DNA of 64,000 nt from Diphasiastrum complanatum (GCA_029204225.1 CM055092.1:63835425-63899424); one strand, 5' to 3'; shown: positions 1-11,984, counted from the stretch's first letter. Notes: a model not told the origin generated them from the letters alone. Made by a program: numbers and translations.

Positions 1-772
1 GAGCACTTTACAACCCAAGAAAACATTGTATGAACTATTATTAACCAAAGAGAAGAGAAGATACATATATACATACTCTTTTGTAGGGGGTACCAATGCA
101 TCGCAATACAGTCCTCGTTATGGGATGTGTGTCCCGACTCAATTTCGTACATCTCACTAGCATGGCACACACACAATCTCATAGATGAAAAATTCAAAAA
201 ACTACTAGAACTAGTATTAGTCATAGGGCCGAGAAATAAACTGGGGCTTACTAAATTTAACTCTCTCCCTTAGGCCCTAGTTTAATTTTTTTTCACAAAG
301 AACTTTTTTCTAAAAAACTCAAATTTATCAACACTTATAGATTTCGTAATTATGTCTACTAGTTGATCCTCTATTCTAAAATGCACTACATCTATTTCAT
401 TAGGTAATAGTTTTTCTCTAGTAAAATGGTTTTTAAATCTCTATAAGCTTAATCAAGCTCTTGGTTGCTTAATCAATGGATCTATCAAGTTCTACACTTT
501 AGATCTTGATCTAGATTCAGTACACTTAGATTTATGCAAGAGCAATGGATCAAATCTTCATAAACAAGTGAGAGCGGCCTCACACGTGTGGAGTATTGTC
601 CACTGTATGGCCTGCACCTGAAACAACAAGTACATAGGTTCTTGATCGCAATCAATCAATAAAATCACAATTCTATTGACTAGAAATCTCACAAAAGTGT
701 ACTTGCTCCAGTTGCAAAGATGGTATCAATTAGAATCAAATTTTTGCTGCTTGTTTTTTCAATTGGCAAGTT
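1..772. other. Non-coding retroelement-like flank
   Basis: No coding sequence is visible. The stretch around 455-600 resembles 47895-48020: both carry a 'tcaagttcta' and 'agatcttgatctaga' core followed by 'gcctcaca'. It also contains a CACACGTGTG palindrome (581-590). This suggests an LTR or leader remnant joined to the copia RT that begins at 773. Neither LTR ends nor a primer site could be placed. Confidence 0.4.
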
Positions 773-1986
773 TTTCAATTAGATGTCTCTAATGCATTTT
801 TAAATGGATATCTAGAAGAAGAGATTTATATGGATCAGCCCATTGGGTTCGTCCATGACAAAGACAAAGTTTGCTTGCTTGTCAAAAGTCTGTATGGACT
901 TAAGCAAGCTCCAAGGTCATGGTATTCTCGACTTAACACCTTTCTTGAGTCACTAGGATTTAATCTTGGTAACTATGATCCTTCCTTATATGTCAAGTTT
1001 TTTGATAAAGATATTGTCATCCTTCTTATTTATGTTGATGATATCATTCTAATAGGAAGTTGTATCAAGCTAATTGAGGAAATTAATATTGCACTTGGAA
1101 AAGAGTTCAAGATGCAAGATCTTGGAAAAATTCACTAAATTCTAGGATTAGAGATTGACTTTCCTAAAGATAAAGTTTTTGTATGTCAATCCAAGTATGC
1201 TCTTTCAATGTTAAAAAAGTTCAATATGTTAGACTGTAAGAGTATAGAAACTCCTATGGAGCAAAATGTAAAAGACCCTAACAAAGGTGATGAAAGATCC
1301 TTCGTGAACATCACACTTTTTAGGAGTCTTATAGGCTCCTTAATTTGGCTCAGAATAACTAGACCTGACATAAGCTTTAGTGTTCATAAGTTGAGCCTAG
1401 CTATGCAAAATCCTACTATTTATCATTGGAAAATGGCCAAGAGAGTGCTTAGAAATATATCTTCAACTTTTGATTATGGTTTATTGTATAAAAGTGAAGA
1501 TCTTTCTATTGTTGGTTATTCTGACTCGGATTTAGGGCAGATCAAAAATCTACAACTGCTTATGTCATATATCCTGGAGGAAACTTGATATCTTGGCTTT
1601 CCAAAAAGCAAGATATTGTATCACTCTCATCATGTGAAGCTGAGTATAAGGCACTCACTACAACAACAAAGAAAGTGCTTTGGATCAAGAGGTTACTAGT
1701 GGAGCTAAAGATAATCATGGAAGAGGATCTACCTATGATCATGTGTGACAACATTTCAGCCCAAGTCCTTGGCAACAACCCGATATTCCATGCAAGGAGC
1801 AAGCATATCGAAGTTGCACATCACTTCATGAGAGAGAAGCTCATTGGAGGTGAGATCTACTTGGAGCACATTGACACATCATCTTGTATTGCTGATATGC
1901 TCACCAAACCTTTGAGTAAAAGTTCCTTCATCAAGCATAGAGCCAATCTTGGAGTAATACCAAGATCCATGCTCAAGTCAATATAG
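773..1986 (+). pseudogene. Ty1/copia reverse transcriptase and RNase H, 3' part of pol
   Basis: This would copy element RNA into DNA in the cytoplasmic particle. The reading begins with the RT core (FQLDVSNAFLNG, then [16 protein letters not shown]). The catalytic tetrad YVDD is present in LLIYVDDIIL. An in-frame stop at 1136-1138 sits just before ILGLEIDF, a frameshift lies near 1540-1585 and the RNase H part (SSCEAEYKAL, HARSKHIEVAHHF) follows to the stop at 1984-1986. Gag, protease, integrase and the first part of RT are absent, so this is a 5'-truncated copy. A polypurine tract and LTR-like sequence follow directly, as expected for the 3' end of an element. Family assignment is firm; the copy is clearly inactive. 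Confidence 0.9.
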
Positions 1987-1993
1987 ATTATTT

Positions 1994-2003
1994 TTAGGAG
2001 GAG
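1994..2003 (+). other. Polypurine tract of the copia element
   Basis: The sequence TTAGGAGGAG lies eight bases after the RNase H stop codon and immediately before an LTR-like start. It is identical to the tract at 46421-46430 that precedes a clear LTR. It would prime plus-strand DNA synthesis. Confidence 0.7.
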
Positions 2004-2755
2004 TATTGAAATGGAAAAATAATCTATCTTGACTTTAAGCTTGCTACAAATATTGTACCATGCAAGTATGTTGTTCATAAATGCAAAATGCCAAGTTTGG
2101 CCTAGAAAGAACTCGAGCTACATGGATATGTCATATCTAGAATGATGAGTACAACTTGCATATAGTTTGTAGACATAGAATTAGCAAAATTATGCTTGTA
2201 GAAACTCGTGGCAATTCACATGCATTAATTGTAAGTGATCCATAGTGACATCCAAGGCATGCACAAAGTGTAATGGACACATGCATGATGATTTGTACAT
2301 TTCTAGTTAGAACTAGCACACTTGGAAAAGTTGGTAGAGTTTCATGCATGAGAAGTGACAAATGTCACATAGACTCTAGTTTTCACTTTAGATGTCATTA
2401 AATGATGGATGGATGTGGTTCTACCTCGAGCTACCTCAAACTCCATAAATATGTGTAGCTCTCCTCATATTTTGTGATGAAGAACCAAAGCTTTGTAGCT
2501 ATCTCATGCCATTTTGGATCCACACATTTGTGTTGAGGCTAATGCTAATACACTAATATCTTTTACTTTTGCTCATTTTGATTCATTGCTATCATATTCT
2601 AATGCTTAGCATGCTAGATTGTGGTTAAGCCATATCTTCTGAACTAGATCTTGTTAATCAATCTAGAATCAGGTTATTGTGCTAATCATAAAGCTTAATT
2701 AGATCCATCATACTTGTGGACATTCCCCACATGTGTGAATTCTGGAAATTTTGTC
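2004..2755 (+). repeat. Putative 3' LTR, right end undefined
   Basis: It begins TATTGAAATGG directly after the polypurine tract, so the usual TG start is mutated. Order and content resemble the LTR at 46431-46901: 'ctcgagctac', a TATA-like 'ccataaatatgtgtag' near 2443, then pyrimidine-rich DNA. A CACATGTG palindrome lies at 2728-2735. No clean CA end or target duplication was found, so the right limit is simply where the next, minus-strand, copia fragment begins. Confidence 0.5.
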
Positions 2756-2757
2756 AC

Positions 2758-3912
2758 TTGACACTCAGCCTTCTACCAAACATCATCTCAATAGGGGTTT
2801 TTCTATCCAATACCACATTCGGCCATCTATTGCATAGAAAATTAGCACACAACAAAGCTTGATCCCAAAAGGATTTAGGAAGATTTTCATGGATTTAGCT
2901 CCTTCACATAAGGTTCTATTCTTCCTCTCGGCCACTCCATTTTGTTGTGGTGTTCTTGGGCTTGTGTACTCCCTCTTGATCTCATTGCATCACAAAATGC
3001 CTTGAACTTGGTAGAAATATACTCACCACCATTGACACTCCTCAAGCACTTGATTTTGGTAGAAAATTAAACCTCCCTTGAAATCTTGAACTTGACATAG
3101 ACATTAGCACCTCCATTGCTAATTGCAGCAACACATGAATATCCAAATGCACAAGTTGAAAAGGCTTATTTGACCTTGATGTAGATCTCTTGTAAGATAA
3201 TTTATGTGACTTTGATAAAGCACATTGCTCACAAACATGATTCAAGCTTGTTAAAGAATTAAGAAGACCAAACACAACTTGCCTCTTTGCCATCACCTCC
3301 AATGACTTGTAGTTGAGATGCTCCAATCTCTCGTGCCATAATTCTTGCATTGACAATTGCTCATTTGCCATCATACATCCAACTTGGTTAGCAACAACAC
3401 AAGCATCACGTTTGAACAACTTACCTTGACGCTTTCCTTTTGCAATCAATTCATCCTCTTTCTTGATCAAACAAACATCACCATAAAAATCCATTTTGAA
3501 TCCCTTGTCAAGAATTTGACTCACACTAAGAAGATTCTTAGTAATAGATGGACAAAACATCCTTCAAATTCATATTCCTATTAGTAGAGAGGGAAATAAG
3601 AATTGTGCCAATCCCTTTGATTGCACACTCACCATCATTGGCAGTGTAGATCACCTTGTTGTCACCTTCAAATGCCATCAATGATGAATAATACTCATTA
3701 TATGTCATATGTGATGTAGCTCCACTATCAATCCACCAAGTATCAATATCTCCAATATTACCAACAAGCAAGATGACATAACAAAAACATCATTTGAATT
3801 TTGTTCATCAACACCATCTTCATCAAGAGTTAGATTGGTTTGCTTCTCGTCTTGATCTCTCTTCTTCTTGAAGAAATCACTTGCAAAATACCTTGATGTA
3901 GCACAATGGCAT
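2758..3912 (-). pseudogene. Ty1/copia zinc knuckle, protease and integrase fragment
   Basis: Read from 3912 leftward, it has a decayed zinc knuckle tail (FKKKRDQDEKQ), the protease active site WWIDSGATSHMT, then the pre-integrase region (ELWHERLEHLNYKSLEVMAKRQ), the integrase zinc-finger cysteines (CEQCALSKSH) and part of the integrase core, ending in GRRLSVK-like sequence. A frameshift falls between 3538 and 3560 and the integrase core is shortened near 3060-3120. It is closely related to the better-preserved polyprotein at 29419-31329. There is no RT on the left; plus-strand LTR sequence abuts it. It is an inactive relic. Confidence 0.85.
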
Positions 3913-4169
3913 ACATCAGATAAAAAAATCTAACTCTTCACTATGAGAAATGAATGTCAAAAATAATTCTAAGTGTTCAGTATGGGAAAAAAAGGCTGCT
4001 CTCGGGTAGAGAGAGAAAATCAAGCATAGAAAACTCAGATAGAGAGAGAATGAGTCCAAAACACCAAAATCTCAATATTCATAATGTGGCAAAACATGCC
4101 CAACTTTTCCTACATGAGAGAGACTCAAATTCCTATAGTGGAGGTGCATGGAAAGTCCACTTAACTGAA
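3913..4169. other. Spacer between copia fragments, nothing recognised
   Basis: AT-rich sequence with two GAGAGA-rich patches near 4005-4050. No coding similarity, LTR ends or primer site were seen. Confidence 0.4.
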
Positions 4170-5428
4170 CTAATTACCTACCTTTGCAGCTCAGCATCCC
4201 AAAATCCTCTAGGATCTTCTGGGTGTATCTGGACTGGTGAAGGTAAAACTTACGTCCCTCATAGTCCCTTTTAATCTGCAAGCCAAGGTAACACCTGGCT
4301 TCACTCAGATCCACGATCTCAAAATGTTTCGAGATGTCCCCTTTCACTTCAGCAATCAGCTGCTCACCCTTGCAAAGTATCAGAGTGTCGTCCACATATA
4401 CAGCCACAATGATGATCTGCCCATCTGTGACTCTGACATACACATTAGAATCAACCAACAATGGCTTGAATCCTAATGATTTTAGGGCTTGATCCTTCTT
4501 CTTGTACCATTGTCAAGCTGACTGTTTCAGACCATAGATACTTCTATGCATTCAACATGCATAATCAGGAAGTGAATTCGAGACAAATCCTGGGGTTTGA
4601 TCCATATAGACATCTTCATCTAATTTACCATGCAAGAAGGCTGTCTTCTCATCCACAATGTGGATCCTGAGGCAATAAGCTGCTACATATGCAAATAACA
4701 GACGTAGGGACGAATGTTTGACAACATGAGAGAAGGTTTCAGAGTAGTCAATACCATATCTCTGAGAAAATCCCTTCGCTACCAGTCTTGCCTTGTATTT
4801 CGTGAAGTTCTCATCTGGTTCGTATTTGAGCTTGAAGACCCATTTGCATTTGACAGTCTTGCTCTTATGAGGTAATGGCTGCAACGTCCATACCTGGTTC
4901 TTCCTCATGGACTCCATCTCTTCGTTCATGGCTTGGATCCACTTGTCCTTCTCTGGACATTCAATCGCCTCCTCGAAAGTCTGTGGTTTGCCATTGAATC
5001 CACAAAACTCCTCTGATGTAGAAACGGAGCTACCTGGCACATACCTTGTTGGCGCTCTTCGTGGTCTTGTTGACCTTCTAGGAGATCCTCCTGGGACAAC
5101 AATGCCCTTACCTTTGTCTGCTCTGCTAGGTCCGGAGCCATCTTGGTTTACAAGAACTGTAGCAGTAGGCTATCTCTCGAATCTTTCATCTTCACATTCG
5201 TCACTCGAATGGGAAACGACTCGAAAAACTTCGGTTTTGTGTTCATCCTCTGCTCTTTCTGTCACTGGCGGTAGGGCATAGTATTATCTCTCCAAAACTT
5301 CATAGCTGACAGGATCGTCATTGGCCATTGTCTTGCTCTCATCAAATCTAACATCTCTCACTATTTTCACAGTGTTCATGTCTGGCATGTAGACTTTGTA
5401 GTATGACGAGTTGTTGTCATAACCTGCC
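4170..5428 (-). pseudogene. Ty1/copia integrase tail and reverse transcriptase
   Basis: From 5428 leftward: the end of the integrase/linker (SSYYKVYMPDMNTVKI, VRFDESKTMANDDP), an Arg/Pro/Ser-rich linker (RRSTRPRRAPTRYVPGSS), then RT (KDKWIQAMNEEMESM, CKWVFKLKYEPDENFTKYKA, LVAKGFSQRYGIDYSETF) and finally the catalytic VYVDDTLIL near 4400. Stops occur in the linker (one near 5285) and frameshifts near 4460-4550, where the YGLKQ-type block is scrambled. It ends in HQSRYTQKILEDFGM, so RNase H is missing. Its sequence differs clearly from the neighbour at 5429-7345, so this is a different element joined to it. Confidence 0.85.
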
Positions 5429-7345
5429 GGAAATCCTTGCTCGGCTTTCTCATTAAGCTTCTTTCGAAAAGTGCTTTGTGGAGTTTACATACATGATTAT
5501 GTTTGTCTTCAATATTATATCCTTTGGGTTGCATCATGTAAATATCTTCTTTGATAACTCCATTAAGATATGCTATATGTATATCCATTTGATGTATCTC
5601 TAAATTTGTTGTAGCAGAATATAAGTCTGACTAAAGAATGTTTAACTACTAGATTGAAAGTCTCAATCTAGTCGACATTATGTACCTGAGAAAAACCTCC
5701 CGCAACAAGTCAAGCTTTTATTCAATCGATGCTTCCATCTGCCTTGTATTTGATTTTGAATATCCATTTGCAAACAAACTACATTTTTGCTAGCAGGTAA
5801 TTCGACAATAGTCCAAGTCTGGTTCTTGATAAGAGATGAATACTCTTTATCTATAGCTTCTTTCCAAAGATCAAAATCGGGCTGACTGAGTGCCTCTTCG
5901 ACAGTAGTTGGCTCTTGAACAATGTAAGTTGCAGACTCGTCGATATACCTTATAGGTGGTCTATGTTCTCTTGTCGATCTTCTGGGTAATGAGCGAAGTT
6001 GATTATTTTCATCATGTTGTAGTTGTTGGACTGCAACATCATCTTCTTCGAATTCATTACTGAGATAGGACCTTCAATAAGAATAGTCGACTTAGGAACA
6101 AAAGTATTTGATATTTCGGGAGAGTTCAATAGTTCGGCTATATGAGCTTTGCCCTTTCCTTTGAGGTCGATAAACTGATCTTCGATGAAGACGATATCCC
6201 TAATGGTGAATATCTTTGACTCAACAAAATCATACAACTTATAAGCTTTATCTGAAGTAGTGTAGCTGATGAAAATAGATTTGATACTCTGGAAGTCGAG
6301 CTTCCTTTTGAGAACTTGCTGTATTTGCACATAAGCGATACATTCAAAAACTCATGAGATTGATAATGATGGTTTGGAGCCTGCCCAAACTTCATGTGGT
6401 GTTTTGTCTAAGAGACTTTAGTCAGACATCTGTTTTGAATATAAGCTGCAGTGGAGACAACTTCATCTCAGAAGGATTTTGGAAGTGTCGCATGAGCAAG
6501 CATACACTTCACCGATTCGACTAAGATTTCATTCTTTTTCTCAATAAATCCATTTGACTGAGGTGAATAGGAGGTAATGTATTGTTGGTCAATGTCATTG
6601 TTAACGCAATACTCCTTGAATTCGGTTGAGATATACTCTCCCCTATTGTTAGATCTCAGTGACAGTTTTCATTTTTGCACGATCTTTGAATTGTCAAAAG
6701 ATTTTGAAAGCCTCCGATTTCTGCTTGATAAAATAACTAGCTATTCTTCTGAAATATTCGTCAATGAAGGTAATGAAATACTTTGCATCAAGCAATGATG
6801 GAGTTTGCATTGGACCACATATATCTAAATGAACAACGTCTAGAACATCTTTTGTTGCATGCCTATGACTCGATCTAAAAGGAATCCTAGTTTATTTTCC
6901 AAGGATGCAGCTATGACAGATAGGGAGGTCGACTTTGTTGGTTGGATAGTCGAGATCAAGTGCTAGGGATTGTTTAAACATGTTCGACACAGATGTATGA
7001 TTCAAATGTCCTAATCTATGATGCCATAGTAATGCTTTATTGACAAGGACAAAGGCAAGGCTTGACTAGTGTCAAAATAACAATGCGCCAATCTATATAA
7101 GTATCCATGCCTCTTGCCGAGTGCAAGGATCTTATTTGTCTTATCTATAATTCAGCATTGACCAGCCTAAAAATCTACCCTATGACCTAAACCAGTAATT
7201 CTACTTACTAATAACATATTTGTGGAGAGTTTAGATACATACAAAACATTTGATAGTAGTTTGAATTGATCATGCTAGAATATCAATCTTATAGTGCCTT
7301 CACCTTCGATAGTGTGTCTACTATCGTTGCCAAGATGAACGAATG
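5429..7345 (-). pseudogene. Ty1/copia protease end, integrase and start of RT
   Basis: From 7345 leftward: a protease C-terminal block (FVHLGNDSRHTIEGEGTI), the pre-integrase region, the integrase core in several frames, the post-core region (SKIFTIRDIVFIEDQF, 6330-5950), then early RT (near 5950-5800, then AYLNGVIKEDIYMMQPKGY at 5588 leftward). It stops abruptly at about 5428, where a different copia element takes over. There are many stops and frameshifts. Protease active site, gag and the RT catalytic motif are not present. The join at 5428 may be a recombination or nested-insertion scar. Confidence 0.8.
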
Positions 7346-7815
7346 TTGGAAGTAAATTTATTCTTGCGGTGGCTTGGTCTAACTATGGTTCGGGTTGTAA
7401 TGTAGTGGTAGACCGGTCATCCACTTCCTAAGATCTACATAAAAGCTTACAAATGAAAGGAAAGAGAGAGCATCGAGGCTTGATGCTCGGGGAACTAATT
7501 TTATGACTTAACTAGATTGATCTAAGGCTTGGCTAAGGCTTTCCCAACTAGCCAAGAATTGCTAACTAAATCCTAACTAACGCCCAAAGGAGAAATATTA
7601 GAAGAATTTGGTTAACTAAGCATAAAGCATAAAAAGCATGCCACAAATAAATCCAATGAAAAGGAGGCAAAAGGAGGCCCGAACACCTTCCCTCAAGCTA
7701 TTCACCTTCCAAAGGGAACACAATGAAATAGAGAGATCAATCCAAGATTGCAAATTAGCTTAATCTCAAAGTGTTATTTACAAGGTAAATGCCTCTCTTC
7801 TTATAACAAGAAGGG
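7346..7815. other. Non-coding, possible LTR remnant
   Basis: No coding sequence. It is AG-rich with inverted patches such as 'gaggcttgatgctcgg' and lies between a copia protease end and an LTR fragment. An LTR origin is possible, but no terminal repeats were confirmed. Confidence 0.3.
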
Positions 7816-7938
7816 CCTGCGAAAGATTTCAACTAGTTTAGTCAAATTTGCTACATTTGTTTATTTGGCAATTGAGGCCAATTTTATATTAGACTTACAG
7901 TTTGACTTTTCAAAGCTATATCAGTCTAAAAGCATTTG
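7816..7938 (+). repeat. LTR fragment of the 650-bp copia LTR family
   Basis: It begins TGCGAAAGATTTCAACTAGT and runs through 'ggcaattgaggccaatttt', 'gtttgacttttcaaag' and 'agtctaaaagcatttga'. The same order is found on the minus strand at the starts of the LTRs at 60193-60838 and 27067-27716. Only the first 120 or so bases remain. It shares no coding continuity with its neighbours. Confidence 0.75.
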
Positions 7939-7943
7939 AAGGA

Positions 7944-8720
7944 AACGGCGCCTATCCCCTTTATCTTGCATACATCATGATTTGCTTGTGAAACAAATGT
8001 TCCATTGTACTCAGAGATTGTATGGAACTACCAATGTATTGATTGATATTTTGCTGTATTGGTGGAATGTGAGAACGTTTTAACTACATGCATGAGACTC
8101 TCTAAATAGTTAGAAGACCCTCCTTTCAAGTTTTCTTACCTTTTGAATGGAATGATCAAAGCTATTTCGAGGATAAACCTATAGTACTGTGTTGGTGTGA
8201 GAGCTACCTAAATTACCAAGTATGAGTTATGGGCTTTCTCCTAGCAATGGCTAATTAAGTCTCGTGCTTGCCTTTTGAGTAATCTTTTGGATTCATCATG
8301 CAAGACCTTCTCCAATATCGAAGTTAACAAAGAAGAGATCATGGGTCAAGCAACTGAACCAATCCTTATTACTAGTCATGTGTCTTGTGGCTCCCGAGCC
8401 AATGTACTAAGCTTGATCGTCTTGATTGGATGACAATGCTGATATAAAGACGCTAGAGTCTTCAACTTCACCTTTGTCAACAAGATTATCTGCTTGCTTT
8501 GGTTTTCCCTTGCCCGATTCCACCAAGAATTTTCGACACTCGTTTTTCCAATGGCCCTTTTTGCTGCAATGGAAGCATTTGCCCTTCTTCTTGGTCTTGC
8601 TAGATGATCCCTCATCCTCATGAGTCTTGGAAAATTACTGCTTAGATTTTTTTTTACCCTTGCCTTTGCCTTTGAAGAAACAAAACGTTTCTTTTTACAA
8701 AGCTTTTCTAGCTTTCAGTC
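7944..8720 (-). pseudogene. Ty1/copia gag zinc knuckle and protease, split by an insert
   Basis: Read leftward from about 8720: Lys-rich gag tail, zinc knuckle CFHCSKKGHWKNEC (CX2CX4HX4C, all four ligands present), linker (GKGKPKQADNL, SVFISALSSNQDD), then a protease start in which the active-site Asp appears as Gly (YIGSGATRHMT). The protease is interrupted at about 8344 and resumes at 8009 (VSQANHDVCKIKGIG). A sister copy without the interruption lies inverted at 14063-14341. The stop before YIGSG and the lost Asp show it is inactive. Confidence 0.8.
8010..8344. other. Insert of about 335 bp inside a copia protease
   Basis: Comparison with the uninterrupted sister at 14063-14341 shows homology stopping after 'tgttccatt' and resuming at 'actgaaccaat'. 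The intervening DNA has no coding similarity, no clear terminal inverted repeats and no obvious target duplication. It could be an insertion, or a replacement of the short segment present in the sister. Confidence 0.5.
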
Positions 8721-8961
8721 CTCTGCTTGACGAAAACGTTCATGAACACAAAAGTCAAGAGACACGAAGCATGAAAGATTCGCGAACACTTGATGAGAAG
8801 ACACGAACATGAAAGATTCGAAAACGAGAATCTTTTAAGGCCAGCACCAGAAAGTTAGAGGATGAAACAAATGACGCGACACGAAAAACATCATGAAACC
8901 TTTTCTGCCCTCATGCTCCATGAAGGACCAGCAAGGTCATACAAGTACTCAAAAGTACAGA

Positions 8962-9643
8962 TGTCTGATCTGATGGCACGATGTCAGCAGATACACTCTA
9001 GATCATGGCTAATCTACCACTCTTGTAATTTTCTGATTAGTTGTAGACTTAATTACTCTAATCTAAAAGGTTACACAGAGCGACTATATACTTACTGGAT
9101 GATACTTGATAGATAAGAGCATATACAGAGATGTATGCAACAGTCTGATGCTGGTAAAAAATCAAGACAAAAATATGGAACAGAAGTCCGCCTGCGTGCG
9201 AGATAAGTTTCTGCAATTAGGATCCACACAGATCCACAAGTCTGCTAGCAAGCGAGACATTACTCGTGAGAGAACTGTATTTCTCTCACGCCAACGCACT
9301 GCGTGGACCTGCATGCAGTGCTTGAAGAATCAGAGAAAATCAATAGATGATCCTGTAGCCATCACTTTTATGATGTATGATCTTGAATGCAAATGTGTCT
9401 ACTATTATTCGTGTGTCTGATTCTCTCATTCATTTAATTCCGCACATTGGTTAAAACTTTGTTGAATGCTACATTAATTTATAAACGTAGATTAGTAGTG
9501 CTTGACTACATTTCTGGAGGACTGTAGGAGTGGCGCAGCTGGAGTGACCAACAACCACATTTGAACTCCATCCGAATCGCATTGAATCGTTATTGTTTCG
9601 CTTTTGCGACTGTTTTGCGACTATGATTCAAATCGTTCATCAA
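8962..9643 (+). repeat. 5' LTR of a copia element
   Basis: It starts TGTCTGATCTGATGG and ends TTCATCAA directly before the primer site at 9644. The right end is fixed by the primer site; the left end is a best guess from the TG start. A diverged second copy of its central and right part lies at 47030-47440, sharing 'ctgcgtgcgagata', 'tttctctca(c/t)gccaacgcact' and 'ttcgtgtgtctgatt'. No matching 3' LTR was found near 11.9 kb, so the element is 3'-truncated. Confidence 0.6.
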
Positions 9644-9660
9644 TGGTATCAGAGCCTACC
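9644..9660 (+). other. Primer-binding site (initiator Met tRNA type)
   Basis: TGGTATCAGAGCCTACC is complementary to the 3' end expected for plant initiator methionine tRNA, the usual minus-strand primer of copia elements. It lies between the LTR and the gag start at 9735. Confidence 0.85.
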
Positions 9661-9734
9661 TAAACCCTATCGTTCATCCAGGAGGCCAAGCATTCAGACA
9701 AATAACCATCAACAAGAGAAAGACTTCAGAAGCA

Positions 9735-10626
9735 ATGGCTTCAATCAGCAGCATGCAAAGCAAGATCTGTACAATTATTGATTCTTCAGGATCTAACTTT
9801 CTAGCTTGGAACGTTAAGACATCATTGATACTCAAGGGCGAAGGTTTATTCCCCTAGGTAGATGGCACAGAGGAGATGCCTACGACATCAAGCAAGGAGC
9901 TACGTGAGTGGAGGGAGAAAAATGACAAGGCAGTGGCCTCGCTATCTTCATCCACCGAAGATGGTCTCACTCTTGACCTGGCTACACTCTCCAAAGCTAA
10001 GGAGATGTGGGATGCATTGCTCACGAGATGTTAGATGAAATCAAGAAGTCAAATCATGATGCTGGAAGATCAGCTAATGAATCTACAATGGGATGGGAAG
10101 GACCTCACTTCTTTCGTAAGAAAGATGAAGGATCTATTTCTATCGCTACATAACTATGGAGCAGAGAATGCAATGTCAGCTGAGAAATAGCTCACTTACC
10201 TATTGGGAGCCCTACCCAGATCATTCCAGATGACAAGAATCCTGCTTGGAAAAGATCCTACCATGAACCTCAAAAAGGTGATTGTCGAAATTCAAGAGGA
10301 AGTCAAGGCGAGAGAACATCTTGATCACAAGGATGGTTCTAACCAGGCCCTCTACGACAACAAAAAAAAATCCAAGAAACAATTAAAGCCTAAGAGGGAG
10401 TTGAGGATCGTGATCAGCAAGCAGAGGGGACCGCAAAGGCAACTGGAAGAGCAAAGGAAGGTCAAAACAGCAAGGTGAAGAAAAGAAGACTTGCGTGAGA
10501 TGCGGAAGGGATGGGCATACAGTCGATACATGCTGGCTCAATCCAAAGATTGAGTGTATCCACTGCCACAAGAAGGGTCATGCAGCCATGGATTGCAGCC
10601 TGAACCCAAGAAACAAATCAACGTAG
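9735..10626 (+). pseudogene. Ty1/copia gag with two zinc knuckles
   Basis: The capsid/nucleocapsid part of a copia polyprotein begins at ATG 9735 (MASISSMQSKICTI, FLAWNVKTSLILKGEG). Several in-frame stops follow, for example after LFP near 9856 and near 10188. The central part keeps the helical UBN2-type gag look (LTYLLGALPRSFQM). Close to its end are two consecutive CX2CX4HX4C knuckles, CVRCGRDGHTVDTC and CIHCHKKGHAAMDC, both with all ligands. Two knuckles are less common than one in copia gag. The stops make it non-functional. Protease follows at about 10750. Confidence 0.85.
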
Positions 10627-10687
10627 AATAGACAGACAGGAGAATAGCAACAGTTCATCGTATGTCGAGGAGTCCGAGAGCTCAAAA

Positions 10688-11915
10688 ATGGACAAAGAAA
10701 GATCGAACAGAAACTGTTCAACCGCCTACATCTGTGAAGACGTGTGTGTAGCATCATCTGACATGCACGAGGTGATCCTAGATTCAGGATCCACCTCACA
10801 CTTCGTGACATCAAGACGAATCATGTCTAATTTCAGAAGTGTCGATCCCTCAAGATTCATAGTTCTTGGAGATGGTTCTAAACATCAAGTAAACGGTATT
10901 GGTTTTATTTGGCTCAACACCAACGGCAGAGACAGACGACTCGAAGATGTTATGTTTTGCCTACACTGCAGCAAGACTCGCTTTCTGTGGCAAGAATAGC
11001 AGATGTAAGAATGCGTGTGACATTTTCTGACGAAGCATGCAACGTGGTTGACGCAAGCACCAGTACTGTGATCGCTCAAGGTATAAAGAAAGGAAATCTA
11101 TATCATCTGAAGGTACGCCTACCTGCAGATCAAGTGCATCAGACTCATGATGACTCGCCAGACACTCTGTGGCATAGAAGACTATGCCACATAAACTCAA
11201 TGGCACTTTACCAGGCAAGCCATCATGGAGCAATAACAGGAGTCAACATCTCGAATGCAACCAGTTCGACCACCTGTGATGCATGTTTAAAGGGTAAGAT
11301 GTCATGCACTTTATTCATCAAAGACTCCTACAGAACGACCAAGATTCTGGAGTTAGTGCATTCTGACATCTGTGGGCCTTTCAATGTGATCTCAGTAGAA
11401 GGCTCCAAATATTATATAACCTTCATTGATGATTATAGCATATTTGTCAAAGTGTATTTTATTCAGAATAAATCTGAAGCACTTGATAAATTTACAAAAT
11501 ACGTGAATTGGACTGAGAGATGTACATGCAAGAAAGTGAAGCAGATCAGAATAGATCGAGTTGCGAATACATCTCAAATCGCTTCACTGACTTCTACAAT
11601 GATCGTGGCATCATTCATAGAAGAACGACAGCCTAGACACCGCAGCACAATGGTGTTGCAGAATGAAAGAACAGGACCCTGATGAAAGCTGTCAAATGCA
11701 TGATGGCCTACTCGAAGGCTCCAAGGGTACTGTGGGCTGAAGCAGTAGCTACAGCCGCATACATCCAGAATAGGACAGGTAAGTCTAGTGTCCCTCACAA
11801 GACACCACACGAGCTATGGTGGGATAGAAAACCCAACCTGTCTCACATCAGAATCTTTGGCTGTGCAGCTTATGCACAAATTCCTATCTCCTCGAGCATG
11901 GTTTCAATACTTTTC
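10688..11915 (+). pseudogene. Ty1/copia protease and integrase
   Basis: The protease active site reads HEVILDSGSTSHFV (DSG intact). After a frameshift near 10910-10990, the pre-integrase block follows (TLWHRRLCHINSMAL, then CDACLKGKMS, the paired cysteines), then the integrase core (LVHSDICGPFNV, YITFIDDYS). The second catalytic block is damaged (reads IRIDRVAN where a (S/G)D-GGEF block is expected). A stop at about 11680 precedes KAPRVLWAEAVATAAYIQNR and LSHIRIFGCAAYA. The reading breaks off near 11915 without any RT or RNase H, and LTR sequence of another element follows. Confidence 0.85.
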
Positions 11916-11984
11916 TTATCAATCACGACTATAAATCAAGCACTTCAGATTCTAATTTCAGTTAGAATTAAAGTAGAATCACTG

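Noticed and set aside
4907-5281. 124-codon plus-strand open frame
   Set aside because: It is the antisense of the copia RT/linker on the minus strand.
9106-9420. 104-codon open frame inside the 9-kb LTR
   Set aside because: It lies wholly within an LTR and its relative at 47030-47440 does not preserve the frame.
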